Assembly: GCF_000817775.3 (NCBI RefSeq)
Contig: NZ_JTHE03000061.1
Coordinates: 62,001 to 126,000, forward strand
DNA from: Lyngbya confervoides BDU141951
Lineage (GTDB): Bacteria; Cyanobacteriota; Cyanobacteriia; Thermosynechococcales; Thermosynechococcaceae
Direction of reading: 5' to 3'
DNA: 64,000 nt
Of the stretch, positions 17,806 to 27,219 are shown in pieces. A program made the translations under genes and the position numbers. The notes below the pieces were generated by a model that was not told the origin of the DNA, made no database searches, and worked only from the letters and a program-made list of their open reading frames with translations. The stretch's first letter is position 1; each line of letters opens with the position of its first letter.

Positions 17806-18168
17806 ATGTATACCCATCGGCAACCCATGACAGTGGAGGAGTTTCTCCAAGCCTACCAATCCGGTCAGCGAGACTTTTCCGAAGTCGACTTGTCCCAGGC
17901 GCAGCTCGCAGGACAAAACTTGAAAGGGGTAAATTTCAATTACGCAGACCTCTCCCAGGCTAACCTGCAGGGGGCCAACCTGCGGGGCGCGGATCTGAGC
18001 TTTGCGATCTTGCAAGGGGCCGATCTCAGTCAGGCCGACCTGCGAGGCAGCTTGATCATCGGCACCAATTTCCGGAACGCCAATTTAGAGGGGACGAACT
18101 TTGCCCAGGCCGATTATGATCTCTCCCAAACGATTTTTCCCGAGGGATTCAACCCGCTTTCCCTTTGA
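17806..18168 (+). CDS. Pentapeptide repeat protein
   Basis: About 120 residues. After a short leader (MTVEEFLQAYQSGQRDF) come roughly 17 consecutive five-residue A(D/N)LxX units: DLSQA, QLAGQ, NLKGV, NFNYA, DLSQA, NLQGA, NLRGA, DLSFA and so on. These form a right-handed beta-helix. An ATG at 17827 is the alternative start. Such small pentapeptide proteins are abundant in cyanobacteria and mostly without known function. Confidence 0.85.
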   Translation: MYTHRQPMTVEEFLQAYQSGQRDFSEVDLSQAQLAGQNLKGVNFNYADLSQANLQGANLRGADLSFAILQGADLSQADLRGSLIIGTNFRNANLEGTNFAQADYDLSQTIFPEGFNPLSL

Positions 18169-18177
18169 TAGGTCTGT

Positions 18178-18216
18178 TTATTGAGTCCAATTATTGAGTC
18201 CAATTATTGAGTCCAA
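18178..18216. repeat. Triple 13-base tandem repeat
   Basis: Three perfect head-to-tail copies of TTATTGAGTCCAA (18178-18190, 18191-18203, 18204-18216). They lie between the pentapeptide gene and the kinase gene, ending 24 bases before the kinase ATG, inside the expected promoter/leader. Confidence 0.95.
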
Positions 18217-18240
18217 AAGTTTTCTCCATCGATCAGGTGC

Positions 18241-19542
18241 ATGTACTATCTCGGGATTGATTTTGGCACCTCTGGAGCCAGATCTGCGGTGATTGACGAA
18301 ACGGATCAACTCTGCTGGCAGCAAAGCATTCCTTTCCCCTCGCCCATGGCTTCTGGCCCAGCCCAGCGATGGCGAACCACCCTGTTCCAATTGATCCAGG
18401 CGATTCCGCCAAGGTACAAAGCTGCGATCGCCCGAATTGCCATCAACGGCACCTCCGCCACGGTCCTGCTCTGTGACGAAACCGGGACGCCCCTCACCGA
18501 ACCGCTGATGTACAGCGATCGCTGTCCCCCCGATTCTTTGGCCCCCTTAGCAAACATTGCGCCTGCTGGACATTTAGTTCTCAGCCCAAGCTCAAGCCTG
18601 GCTAAACTTTTATCCTGGCGTTCCCATCCGCTTTTTCCCCAAGCCCGGTTCTTGCTGCATCAAGCCGATTGGATCGCCGCTCAGCTGCACGGACGGTGGG
18701 GAATCAGCGACTATCACAACTGCCTGAAGCTAGGCTATGACCCCGCCCAGCGCGCCTATCCCAACTGGTTTGACCATGATTTTATTGCCCCGTTGCGATC
18801 GCTCCTGCCCCAGGCCCTTACCCCAGGTACCGTTGTGGGACCACCGCAGGCGACCCTTGCCCGCCATCTGGGACTGCCCTCCCAGACCGAGATTTGTGCA
18901 GGCACCACCGATAGTATTGCCGCTTTTCTAGCCAGTCCCGCCCAAGGTCCAGGAGAGGCCGTCACCTCCCTTGGCTCAACGCTGGTAATCAAGCTGCTCA
19001 GTCAAACTCGCATTGATCAGTTTGAATCCGGCATCTACAGTCACTGGTTTGGATCGGCCTGGCTGGTCGGCGGCGCCTCCAACACCGGTGGAGCCGTTCT
19101 GGCCCATTTTTTTACCCCCACCGAACTGACTACCCTCAGTCTCCAGATTGACCCCCAACAAAACCTGGACCTAAACTACTACCCACTCCTGAAGCCTGGG
19201 GAGCGCTTTCCCATTCAAGATCCTGACCTGGAACCTCGTCTGCCCTCGCCTGAGGCCGATCCCGTCACCGTCCTTCAGGGATTGCTACAAAGCATGGCCC
19301 GAATTGAAGCTGAGGGCTATGGAAAATTGCAGGCCCTAGGAGCCAATCCACTCTTGCGAGTCTATACCGCCGGGGGGGGAGCCCAAAATGCAGCCTGGAC
19401 AGTCCTGCGTCAACAGGCCCTGGGTGTCCCGGTGCTAGCCGCACCCCAAACCGAGGCGGCCTACGGTACAGCGCGGTTAGCGCGGGGCTACTTTTCCCAG
19501 CAAGCCAGTTCTTTCCCGGAGTCCTTGAGCAAAATGGACTAG
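18241..19542 (+). CDS. FGGY-family sugar kinase, probable D-ribulose kinase
   Basis: A 433-residue kinase with the N-terminal phosphate-1 motif YYLGIDFGTSGARSAVID. Also present are INGTSATVLL, the AGTTDSIAAF region and TSLGSTLVIK. The C-terminal FGGY nucleotide-binding AGGGAQNAAWTVLRQ completes the fold. The short length and text match the cyanobacterial/plant kinase group shown for Synechococcus elongatus and Arabidopsis XK1 to phosphorylate D-ribulose rather than xylulose. The substrate assignment is by resemblance. Confidence 0.8.
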   Translation: MYYLGIDFGTSGARSAVIDETDQLCWQQSIPFPSPMASGPAQRWRTTLFQLIQAIPPRYKAAIARIAINGTSATVLLCDETGTPLTEPLMYSDRCPPDSLAPLANIAPAGHLVLSPSSSLAKLLSWRSHPLFPQARFLLHQADWIAAQLHGRWGISDYHNCLKLGYDPAQRAYPNWFDHDFIAPLRSLLPQALTPGTVVGPPQATLARHLGLPSQTEICAGTTDSIAAFLASPAQGPGEAVTSLGSTLVIKLLSQTRIDQFESGIYSHWFGSAWLVGGASNTGGAVLAHFFTPTELTTLSLQIDPQQNLDLNYYPLLKPGERFPIQDPDLEPRLPSPEADPVTVLQGLLQSMARIEAEGYGKLQALGANPLLRVYTAGGGAQNAAWTVLRQQALGVPVLAAPQTEAAYGTARLARGYFSQQASSFPESLSKMD

Positions 19543-19580
19543 CATAGGGGGGATGGTCTTCACGCCAGACCCTAGCCCCC

Positions 19581-20498
19581 ATGAATCGCACCTTGATGCT
19601 ATCGGAGCAGGATAGAAGGCGCTTGCTGCCCCAGGTAAAGCACTATCCGGCCAGACAATGCTACCGGGTTGCACCAGAAGGAATTCTTTGTGGCGACAGC
19701 TTAAAACTTGCTGGTCGATTCCCCAAAGAATTCGTCGATCTCCTCATCCTCGACCCCCCCTATAACCTCAATAAGAGCTTTCGAGGCCAGCATTTCAAAA
19801 AAGTTCAGGTTCAGGCCTACTCACGCTGGCTCAACCGGGTTCTCAAAACGCTTAAGCCCACGCTTAAATCCACGGCTTCCATTTATATCTGCGGCGATTG
19901 GTTCACCTCAGTTTCCATCCATAGTGTCGCCAGTCAGCATTTTCTGGTTCACAATCGCATCACCTGGGAGCGGGAGAAAGGCCGCGGGGCCAAACGAAAT
20001 TGGAAAAATGCCAGTGAAGACATCTGGTTTTGCACCTGCTCGCAGGACTACACCTTTAACGTGGAGGATGTGAAGATCCGACGGCGAGTCATGGCACCCT
20101 ACAAATTCCAAAATGGCCAGCCTAAGGACTGGAGCAATACCCCGCAGGGCAAATTCCGAGACACCCATCCCTCTAACCTCTGGACCGACATCACGGTTCC
20201 CTTTTGGTCCATGCCGGAAAACACGGAGCATCCCACCCAAAAAAGCGAAAAACTAGTGGCCAAACTGATTCTGGCTAGCTCTAATCCCGGAGACTTTGTC
20301 TTTGACCCCTTTATGGGCAGCGGGACCACCTTGGCTGTGGCCCACAAGCTCAAGCGTCGGTATTTGGGACTCGATTTAAATCGGGAATATTGTCTCTTGG
20401 CAGCTCGTCGGCTGGAGTTAGCCCAAAGCGATCCCCACATTCAAGGCTGGGTCGATCAGATTTTCTGGGAGCGCAATACCCATCCCCAAGACCCCTAG
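19581..20498 (+). CDS. Orphan DNA methyltransferase (N6-adenine/N4-cytosine, beta-type motif order)
   Basis: A 305-residue amino-methyltransferase. Catalytic motif IV DPPYN (in LLILDPPYNLN) lies near residue 55, well before the SAM-binding motif I FDPFMGSGTTLA near residue 240. This is the beta-class order. DPPY favours adenine-N6 over cytosine-N4, which usually has SPPY. HPTQK-type text (EHPTQKSEKLVAKLI) precedes motif I as expected. No restriction gene is adjacent, so it is probably a solitary enzyme. The target site is unknown. Confidence 0.85.
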   Translation: MNRTLMLSEQDRRRLLPQVKHYPARQCYRVAPEGILCGDSLKLAGRFPKEFVDLLILDPPYNLNKSFRGQHFKKVQVQAYSRWLNRVLKTLKPTLKSTASIYICGDWFTSVSIHSVASQHFLVHNRITWEREKGRGAKRNWKNASEDIWFCTCSQDYTFNVEDVKIRRRVMAPYKFQNGQPKDWSNTPQGKFRDTHPSNLWTDITVPFWSMPENTEHPTQKSEKLVAKLILASSNPGDFVFDPFMGSGTTLAVAHKLKRRYLGLDLNREYCLLAARRLELAQSDPHIQGWVDQIFWERNTHPQDP

Positions 20499-20535
20499 GT
20501 CTAGGATTCCTCTGAGTCTCCGACCTGGGGAGAGG

Positions 20536-21504
20536 CTACTTGCTATCCTCGTGGAGCTGAACGAGGGGGTGCAGGTGGTGATTGAGCTGAAACACCTGAG
20601 GCAACACCTCCTTGATAAACATCTCTGCGGCCTTGGATCGATAGCGGCTGGGGTTGAGAACCAGAGACAGGGGACGTTTGACCACAACGTTTTCAATGGT
20701 CACCCGCTTGAACACATTGAACTCTAAATCTTTTTCGACCGCTAAAATTGACAAAAAGGCGGCCCCTAGTCCCGCTTGGACGGCATTTTTGATGGCTTCA
20801 ATGGAGTTGAGTTCCATCTCAATCTTCATTAATCGGGGGTCAATATTGCTGCGGCCTAGAACTTGATCGATGACCTTACGGATGGTGGATTGGGCATCGA
20901 GGGCAATGAACTTGAGTTTGTAGAGATCGTCGCACTGAATGGTTCCAGATTGGGCCATGGGGTGAAAGACAGGAACGATGAGGGCCATTTCATCCTCGGC
21001 ATAGGGCTTGACCTCCAGGGTCGATTGCAGATCCAGAGGAACTTCTCCCCCAATAATGGCCATGTCAACCTGTCCATTGACCACGCTCCAGCAGGTCCGC
21101 CGGGTGGAGTGCACCTGGAGGTGCACGGCAACATCGGGATAGCTCTGTCGGAAAAGGCCAATGAGCTGGGGCAGCAGGTAGGTGCCGGTGGTCTGACTGG
21201 CCCCAATTATCAGGGAACCGCCCTGAAGGTTTTGGAGATCTTCAATGGCCCGGCAGGTTTCCTGACACAGGGCCAAAATGCGATCGCCGTAGTTCAGGAG
21301 GAGATGCCCTGCTTCGGTCAGCTGCGCTCGCCGTCCGCCCCGATCAAAGAGGGGCACATCTAGCTGCCGCTCTAAGTTCTGAACCTGAAGGCTCACGGCG
21401 GGTTGGGAAACGTAAAGACTATCCGCCGCACGCTTAAAGCTACCCTCGGTTGCGATTGCCTTGAGGATACGCAATTGATCCAGGGTAAACGGAAGGTCAG
21501 ACAT
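20536..21504 (-). CDS. rbcR: LysR-type regulator RbcR
   Basis: CO2/RuBisCO operon regulator. The start [18 protein letters not shown] and helix-turn-helix [19 protein letters not shown] are followed by [27 protein letters not shown]. The effector domain has [17 protein letters not shown] and [16 protein letters not shown]. This text is nearly identical to what I know of cyanobacterial RbcR. The ATG at 21504 is preferred over one at 21525. The rbc genes are not in the window. About 322 residues. Confidence 0.9.
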   Translation of the reverse strand: MSDLPFTLDQLRILKAIATEGSFKRAADSLYVSQPAVSLQVQNLERQLDVPLFDRGGRRAQLTEAGHLLLNYGDRILALCQETCRAIEDLQNLQGGSLIIGASQTTGTYLLPQLIGLFRQSYPDVAVHLQVHSTRRTCWSVVNGQVDMAIIGGEVPLDLQSTLEVKPYAEDEMALIVPVFHPMAQSGTIQCDDLYKLKFIALDAQSTIRKVIDQVLGRSNIDPRLMKIEMELNSIEAIKNAVQAGLGAAFLSILAVEKDLEFNVFKRVTIENVVVKRPLSLVLNPSRYRSKAAEMFIKEVLPQVFQLNHHLHPLVQLHEDSK

Positions 21505-21576
21505 AGCTGTAGACCTGCAACACAATATGTTTAGTAAACCTCAAAATGGTCGCCCATTGAAAATCGGCCCCCTAAA

Positions 21577-22452
21577 CTAGCGCCCTTGCGCCAGAAACTT
21601 CAGGCTGATATCGAGCCAGGTCGCCTGGGTAATGGGCGCGCTGGTGGAGATGAAATCTACCCCCGTCTGGGCAACGGTGCGAATGTTTTCCAAGGTCACG
21701 TTGCCGGAGGCTTCAATTTTAGTTTGGGGCGATCTGATGCGAATGAGCTGCACCGCCTTCCGCATCAGATCGGGGGTCATGTTGTCCAGCATGATAATAT
21801 CTGCCCCGTGGCTGACGGCCTCCTGCACCTGATCCAGGGTCTCGGTCTCCACCTCTAAGCTCAGGGGATAGGGGGCAGATTGCCGCACCTGAGCGATCGC
21901 AGGTCCAAGGCCCCCAGCAGCTGCGATATGGTTATCTTTAAGCATGAGGGCATCATCCAGGCCAAAGCGATGATTTTTGCCGCCCCCCACCTGGATGGCG
22001 TATTTTTCCAGAACTCGCAGCCCAGGCGTGGTTTTACGAGTATCCACTAGCTGGGCCGACAGATCCGCAATTTTAGCCTGGTAGGCCTGGGTTAAGGTGG
22101 CAATGCCGCTCAAGCGCATGAGCAGATTCAAAGCAACCCGCTCCGCGCTCAGCAGCACAGATACGGGTCCGGTGACGGTGGCAAGGCGATCGCCAGCCCT
22201 ATGGTAGCCTCCCTCGCTCACCACATTCTCGGCAATGATCTGGGGATCCAGCAGCTCAAAGACCCGCAGCGCAATCGGCAACCCCGCAATGACGCCCGAC
22301 TGCTTCAGTCGCACCTCCGCCACACCCAGGGGGGACGCCCCCGGGGAAAACAGAGCCTGGGTCGTGCGATCGCCTCGCCCCAGGTCCTCCCTGAGCCACT
22401 GGGTTAGCCAGGGATCCAGGATAAAATTGGGGGGCAAAATAGGACGATCCAT
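21577..22452 (-). CDS. nadC: Nicotinate-nucleotide pyrophosphorylase (carboxylating)
   Basis: Quinolinate phosphoribosyltransferase of de novo NAD synthesis. The 291-residue protein contains WLREDLGRGDRTT, ALNLLMRLSGIAT and VDTRKTTPGLRVLEKYAIQV. GGGKNHRFGLDDALMLKDNHI follows, with the substrate-binding His, Arg and Lys residues. IEASGNVTLENI lies near the end. Its ATG overlaps the glgB stop by one base (TGATG), implying coupled translation of two unrelated pathways. Confidence 0.94.
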   Translation of the reverse strand: MDRPILPPNFILDPWLTQWLREDLGRGDRTTQALFSPGASPLGVAEVRLKQSGVIAGLPIALRVFELLDPQIIAENVVSEGGYHRAGDRLATVTGPVSVLLSAERVALNLLMRLSGIATLTQAYQAKIADLSAQLVDTRKTTPGLRVLEKYAIQVGGGKNHRFGLDDALMLKDNHIAAAGGLGPAIAQVRQSAPYPLSLEVETETLDQVQEAVSHGADIIMLDNMTPDLMRKAVQLIRIRSPQTKIEASGNVTLENIRTVAQTGVDFISTSAPITQATWLDISLKFLAQGR

Positions 22453-24776
22453 CAGGGTAGGGCCTTCTCGCTAGGCGACTGAGACTGCGATTGAAGCACC
22501 TGCTGGGTTTTCTCACGATCTAGCTTAAACACCACCGTGGCTAAGGGGGGAAGGCACAGATCAATGGAGGAAGGTCGAAAATGAAAGGACCACTCCTCAG
22601 ACCATTTCCCTCCCATGTTCCCCATGTTGCTGCCGCCATACTTCCCAGCATCGCTATTCAACAGCTCCGTGTAGAACCCCGCCTCAGGGACGCCTACTCG
22701 ATAATGACTATGGGCCTGGGGGGTAAAGTTACAGACCACCAGCAGAAATTCCTCGGAGTCTTTAACCTTTCGGAGGAAGGAAATGACGCTGTGGCGATTA
22801 TCGCTACAGTCAATCCATTCAAATCCAGCCTCTGAAAAATCCTCAGCAAACAAAGCACGCTCCTGCCTATAGAGCTGGTTTAAATCTCCCACTAACTGTT
22901 TCAGCTGACGATGGCGATCATACTGGAGCAAATCCCAGTCCAGGTCTCCCCAGACGTTCCATTCATTCCACTGACCAAATTCCATCCCCATGAACAGTGT
23001 TTTCTTCCCAGGATGGGTAAACATGTAGCTGTACAAACAGCGGAGGTTGGCAAATTTCTGCCAGTCATCCCCCGGCATCTTCCCAATCATGTGGCTTTTC
23101 CCATGCACCACCTCATCGTGGGAAAGCGCCAGCATGAAGTTTTCCGTGAAGGCATACATGATGCTGAAGGTGACGTTATTTTGGTGGTACTGCCGAAACC
23201 AGGGATCGGTGTGGAAATAGTCCAGCATATCGTGCATCCAGCCCATATTCCATTTTAAGTTGAAGCCCAACCCCCCCACATAGGTGGGCCAGGAGACCAT
23301 GGGCCAGGCCGTGGACTCCTCTGCAATGGAAAGCACCCCAGGGAAATGACTAAATAAAACATTATTCATATTCCTCAGGAAGTCTGCTGCCTCAATGTTT
23401 TCATTGCCTCCGTACTCGTTGGCCACCCACTCCCCCTCTTTGCGGTTATAGTCGAGATAGAGCATAGAGGCCACCGCATCAACTCGGATGCCGTCAATGT
23501 GATACTTGTCAGCCCAAAACAGGACGTTGGCCACCAAAAAGTTTCGCACCTCATGGCGACCATAGTTAAAGACCAACGTCCCCCACTCCTTGTGTTCACC
23601 CTGACGCGGATCTTGATGTTCGTACAGATGGCTGCCATCAAAAAAGGCCAGACCATGGCCATCCTTGGGAAAATGTCCAGGCACCCAGTCCACAATCACC
23701 CCAATCTGGTGTTGATGACACTGGTCAATAAAATACATCAGATCCTCCGGGGAACCATAGCGGGAGGTGCTGGCATAATATCCGGTCACCTGATAGCCCC
23801 AGGATCCGTCAAAGGGATGTTCGGCCACCGGCAGCAGCTCAATGTGGGTAAATCCCAGCTGCTTCACATAGGGAATTAATTGGTCAGCGAGCTCTCGATA
23901 GGTCAAAAATCGCGCTTCTGGCTTGAGCTCTGAAACCGTCACCCCACTCCCGTACCCTCCCTGGGCCTGCAGGGGGGGCTGATCAGCAGACCCATGCATC
24001 CAGGATCCCAGGTGAACCTCGTAAACCGAAATGGGCTGGGTCAGGGGATCTCTCTGACGACGACGCTCCAGCCATTCCGCATCAGACCAATTGTAGGCCT
24101 CTAAATCCGCAACGATGGAGGCCGTTTTGGGGCGAGGCTCCTGTTGAAAACCATAGGGGTCTGATTTTTCGTAGATATGCCCTGCATAGTTTTTGATTTC
24201 GTATTTATAGGGTTCGCCCACCCGAACCCCAGGAATAAACAAATCCCAAATCCCCGTTTCGCCTTTGCGCATCTGGTGCTGTCGTCCATCCCAGTAGTTG
24301 AAGTCGCCCAAAACGGAGACATTTCTGGCGTTGGGTGCCCAAACCGCAAAATAGGTTCCCTTGACTCCATTCATCTGCGTGGGATGGGCCCCCAGCTTTT
24401 CGTAAATCCGGTGGTGGTTTCCCTCAGCAAACAAATAGCGGTCGTAGTCCGTAATCAACGGAGACTTGAAGGCATAGGGGTCGTAGGTCACCACTTCGTG
24501 ATTGCCCGATTGCAGACGCAGCTGATAGTTCGGCATCTGATCCCCCTCGATGAAGCATTCAAAAAAATGGGGATGATGGACAGGCTGCATGGGGTATTCT
24601 TTGCGTTGCTCGGGACAAATAACCGCGGCAGAAGCGGTATTTGGCAGGTAGGCTCGCACAACCCATTGAGATTGGCCGTCCATCTCAATTAAATGAGGCC
24701 CCAGCAGCTCAAACGGATCATGATGGTGATTTTGAACAATCTGATTAACTTGGTCAGCAGTAACGGTGTGGGGCAT
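22452..24776 (-). CDS. glgB: 1,4-alpha-glucan branching enzyme
   Basis: Introduces alpha-1,6 branches into glycogen; GH13 family. About 774 residues from ATG 24776 (MPHTVTADQVNQIV). An N-terminal CBM48-type module is followed by the barrel with ELLPVAEHPFDGSWGYQ, the nucleophile in DGIRVDAVASMLY, the acid in LSIAEEST and LSHDEVVHGK. GMEFGQWNEW and a C-terminal beta domain close it. An open frame reaching 24863 adds an unconserved leader. Coupled to nadC downstream. Confidence 0.95.
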   Translation of the reverse strand: MPHTVTADQVNQIVQNHHHDPFELLGPHLIEMDGQSQWVVRAYLPNTASAAVICPEQRKEYPMQPVHHPHFFECFIEGDQMPNYQLRLQSGNHEVVTYDPYAFKSPLITDYDRYLFAEGNHHRIYEKLGAHPTQMNGVKGTYFAVWAPNARNVSVLGDFNYWDGRQHQMRKGETGIWDLFIPGVRVGEPYKYEIKNYAGHIYEKSDPYGFQQEPRPKTASIVADLEAYNWSDAEWLERRRQRDPLTQPISVYEVHLGSWMHGSADQPPLQAQGGYGSGVTVSELKPEARFLTYRELADQLIPYVKQLGFTHIELLPVAEHPFDGSWGYQVTGYYASTSRYGSPEDLMYFIDQCHQHQIGVIVDWVPGHFPKDGHGLAFFDGSHLYEHQDPRQGEHKEWGTLVFNYGRHEVRNFLVANVLFWADKYHIDGIRVDAVASMLYLDYNRKEGEWVANEYGGNENIEAADFLRNMNNVLFSHFPGVLSIAEESTAWPMVSWPTYVGGLGFNLKWNMGWMHDMLDYFHTDPWFRQYHQNNVTFSIMYAFTENFMLALSHDEVVHGKSHMIGKMPGDDWQKFANLRCLYSYMFTHPGKKTLFMGMEFGQWNEWNVWGDLDWDLLQYDRHRQLKQLVGDLNQLYRQERALFAEDFSEAGFEWIDCSDNRHSVISFLRKVKDSEEFLLVVCNFTPQAHSHYRVGVPEAGFYTELLNSDAGKYGGSNMGNMGGKWSEEWSFHFRPSSIDLCLPPLATVVFKLDREKTQQVLQSQSQSPSEKALP

Positions 24777-24889
24777 GAATTTTATGGCGCTAATGGGATG
24801 AAGAAGCCCGTAGGTTCTGGTTCTACCAATTCCCGTGGGCTGGACGGGGCAGCGTAGCGGCACGAGGGACCTGCGGAACTTCCTTTACT

Positions 24890-25675
24890 TTAGGAACTTA
24901 GGAGAATGCGATCAACAAATTTCCCGATTAGCTGATTGGCTTCTGGAGTCTCTCGCAAAGTTGCCAGGATTTGTTGGGTCTGGGCCGCACTTTCTAAATA
25001 GCGATCGCAGTACCGCTCCAGGCGCGATCTGAGATCCTGGGGATTTACCTCGGGATGAAACTGAAATCCATAAATCGGCTTACCCACCACCTTAATGGCA
25101 TGGTAAGGGCAGCGTTCTGAATAGGCTAGATTGATCAAGCCAGGCGGCAGGAGACTAGCCCGCTCCTGGTGGCCCGAAATAGCCCAAAAGGGCTGGGGAA
25201 GATCTTGAAGCAATGGATCTAGTTTCGCAGCCCCAGTGAGGAACAAAGGGTACACCCCCATTTCCATATTGGGGCGATCGCGAATTACGGTTCCCCCTAG
25301 CGCAACCACCAGCAGTTGAAACCCGAAACAAGAGGCAAACACAGGCACTGCATATTCCACTGCGTACGCAAGCAGCGCTAGTGCCGGATTGATAAATTGG
25401 TATATTTCCGGCTTCAGGACCGAGGCATCGCTCGAACCACCCACAAACAGAGCATCGTAGCCCACCAGGAGATCCGCGGAAAAATGGGGAGTCGCAAAGG
25501 CATCCAACACCGTGATCTGGTGCGCCAAAAGCTGGCCGTAGAGAACAAACTCCTGAAATTCCTCAGCCCGAGTTTCTGGATCTTCTCGCACCTGCAACAG
25601 TAAGATCTTTAAATCTCGACGAGTTTTCCCCTTCTCTTTTTTCACGCTGCGCACCGTTTTCCCGAAGAAACCCAA
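24890..25675 (-). CDS. Class I glutamine amidotransferase-like protein
   Basis: 261 residues. The catalytic triad of class I amidotransferases is visible: nucleophile in VPVFASCFGFQLL (C), and GFQFHPEV for His and Glu. FVGGSSDASV marks the start of the fold. No synthetase domain is fused. This is the stand-alone type often annotated as GMP-synthase-like or gamma-glutamyl hydrolase-like. The start is a TTG at 25675; GTG codons at 25654 or 25645 are possible. Function is unassigned beyond the domain. Confidence 0.75.
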   Translation of the reverse strand: MGFFGKTVRSVKKEKGKTRRDLKILLLQVREDPETRAEEFQEFVLYGQLLAHQITVLDAFATPHFSADLLVGYDALFVGGSSDASVLKPEIYQFINPALALLAYAVEYAVPVFASCFGFQLLVVALGGTVIRDRPNMEMGVYPLFLTGAAKLDPLLQDLPQPFWAISGHQERASLLPPGLINLAYSERCPYHAIKVVGKPIYGFQFHPEVNPQDLRSRLERYCDRYLESAAQTQQILATLRETPEANQLIGKFVDRILLSS

Positions 25676-25809
25676 GGGTTATCCTATAAGATTCGGTCCG
25701 CCTTTGCTGGGACCATGGGCGATCTCCCCAAAGTCATCCCGCGGAGCGCAAGGGACTTTCAAAACACGATGTTAAGATTTAGAAATGCTTTTTGGAATGA
25801 ACAGACTTG

Positions 25810-26721
25810 ATGGATCATGACAACGCTGGGGAAGTGGACACCCAGATCTCAATCTGTGCCTTTCTTGACCCCAGATCCACGATTCAAGATCAGCTCCATG
25901 AGCAGCTCCAGGAAAGTCAATACCACTTAGTCTGCACCTCAACGATCGAGGCATTTATCGACTCGATTATCCGTCTGCATCATCTTGTCGACTGCCTGGT
26001 CATCCAGATCACAGCGGCGCTGCCCCAACTGATTGATCTGCTGCGCGCCAACGATATTCTGCTCCCGGCATTGCTGATTACCGATGGGGAATCTGAAAAC
26101 ACCCTGGTCGGATCTCAAGACTCTAACCTCCCTCCAAGGCTGTTTTTCTATCATCCTGCGGAAATAAAGCTGCCAGCCGCCCAACTCTCTCAGGTGGCCT
26201 ACGCAGTCTACCAATCAGCGGCCAACTTTTTGCGGCTCACCACAGTGGCTCGCGTCGATGATGGGTCTAATTTCAAAGCCTGGTTTTCAGCCCCCAACCT
26301 GCGAGAAAAAATTGCCCAGCAACAGCAGAAGTTATCCGATAAGCTCAAAGAACGTCTAGGGTATCTGGGTATTTATTACAAACGAGATTCACAACAGTTC
26401 CTGCGCAATCTAGACCCTGATGCACGCAAAGCGCTCATTACTGAGTTAAAAGCTGACTATCGCAAAATCGTCCTCAGCTATTTCCACGAAAGCAATCAGG
26501 TCAATTCCCTTTTGGATGAGTTTGTGACTAAGGCCTTCTTTGCCGATGTTTCCGTTTCGTGGATCCTCGAATTACATATGGAACTCATGGATAACTTTGC
26601 CAAACAGCTCAAGCTAGAAGGACGCAGCGATGATGTGCTTTTAGATTACCGCCTGACCTTAATTGATACCATTGCCCATCTGTGCGAAATGTATCGTCGC
26701 TGTATTCCCCGAGACGCCTGA
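25810..26721 (+). CDS. kaiA: Circadian clock protein KaiA
   Basis: Stimulates KaiC autophosphorylation by binding its C-terminal A-loop. About 303 residues, the full-length form. The N-terminal pseudo-receiver domain (~1-135) opens with ISICAFLDP. The helical C-terminal domain begins around NLREKIAQQQQKLSDKLKERLGYLGIYYKRD and includes FLRNLDPDARKALI and YRKIVLSYF, which form the dimer and KaiC-binding surface. The ATG at 25810 is used; a TTG lies three bases earlier. First gene of the kai cluster. Confidence 0.97.
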   Translation: MDHDNAGEVDTQISICAFLDPRSTIQDQLHEQLQESQYHLVCTSTIEAFIDSIIRLHHLVDCLVIQITAALPQLIDLLRANDILLPALLITDGESENTLVGSQDSNLPPRLFFYHPAEIKLPAAQLSQVAYAVYQSAANFLRLTTVARVDDGSNFKAWFSAPNLREKIAQQQQKLSDKLKERLGYLGIYYKRDSQQFLRNLDPDARKALITELKADYRKIVLSYFHESNQVNSLLDEFVTKAFFADVSVSWILELHMELMDNFAKQLKLEGRSDDVLLDYRLTLIDTIAHLCEMYRRCIPRDA

Positions 26722-26770
26722 ACAGCGCAGGGGATAATTAAATATGCCTCTCCAGGCCCCCTGCCCAGGT

Positions 26771-26795
26771 GCTTTACCGCCTAACGCGCTTTACC
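26771..26795 (+). promoter_or_regulatory. Direct repeat upstream of kaiB
   Basis: GCTTTACC occurs at 26771-26778 and 26788-26795, a 17-base period, 32 bases ahead of the kaiB start and inside the kaiA-kaiB spacer. In S. elongatus this spacer holds the kaiBC promoter. I cannot match the repeat to a named operator. Confidence 0.35.
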
Positions 26796-26826
26796 TCAGT
26801 CCGGCCCCTCTTCACGGTAGATTCCC

Positions 26827-27144
26827 ATGAGTTCTCCTCAAAAAACCTACGTGCTCAAGCTCTACGTTGCTGGTAATACCCCCAATTCCATTAGAGCCTT
26901 AAAAACCCTCAATGATATCCTGGAAAAGGATTTTCAAGGCGTTTACGCCCTGAAAGTGATTGATGTACTCAAAAATCCTCAGCTAGCTGAAGAAGACAAA
27001 ATTCTGGCTACCCCGACCCTGGCCAAGATTCTGCCCCCCCCCGTACGTAAAATTATCGGGGATTTGTCGGATCGCGAACGTGTTTTAATTGGTCTTGACC
27101 TGCTCTACGAAGAACTTAACTTTGATGGAGAGTTTGAAGTCTAG
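26827..27144 (+). CDS. kaiB: Circadian clock protein KaiB
   Basis: 105 residues with the typical text [26 protein letters not shown], then [44 protein letters not shown]. KaiB switches to a thioredoxin-like fold to bind phosphorylated KaiC and sequester KaiA. Standard length for a clock KaiB. Separated from kaiC by 75 bases. Confidence 0.97.
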   Translation: MSSPQKTYVLKLYVAGNTPNSIRALKTLNDILEKDFQGVYALKVIDVLKNPQLAEEDKILATPTLAKILPPPVRKIIGDLSDRERVLIGLDLLYEELNFDGEFEV

Positions 27145-27183
27145 CCCCCGGCCCTTTGCCGCGCCTGTTCAGGTCACCCCCTT

Positions 27184-27205
27184 ATAAAAGACTGATAAAA
27201 GACTG
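27184..27205. repeat. 11-base tandem duplication just upstream of kaiC
   Basis: Two perfect adjacent copies of ATAAAAGACTG (27184-27194 and 27195-27205), ending 14 bases before the kaiC ATG. The location is the leader between kaiB and kaiC, so it could influence kaiC translation. Confidence 0.9.
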
Positions 27206-27219
27206 AAGTTTGTGAAACA

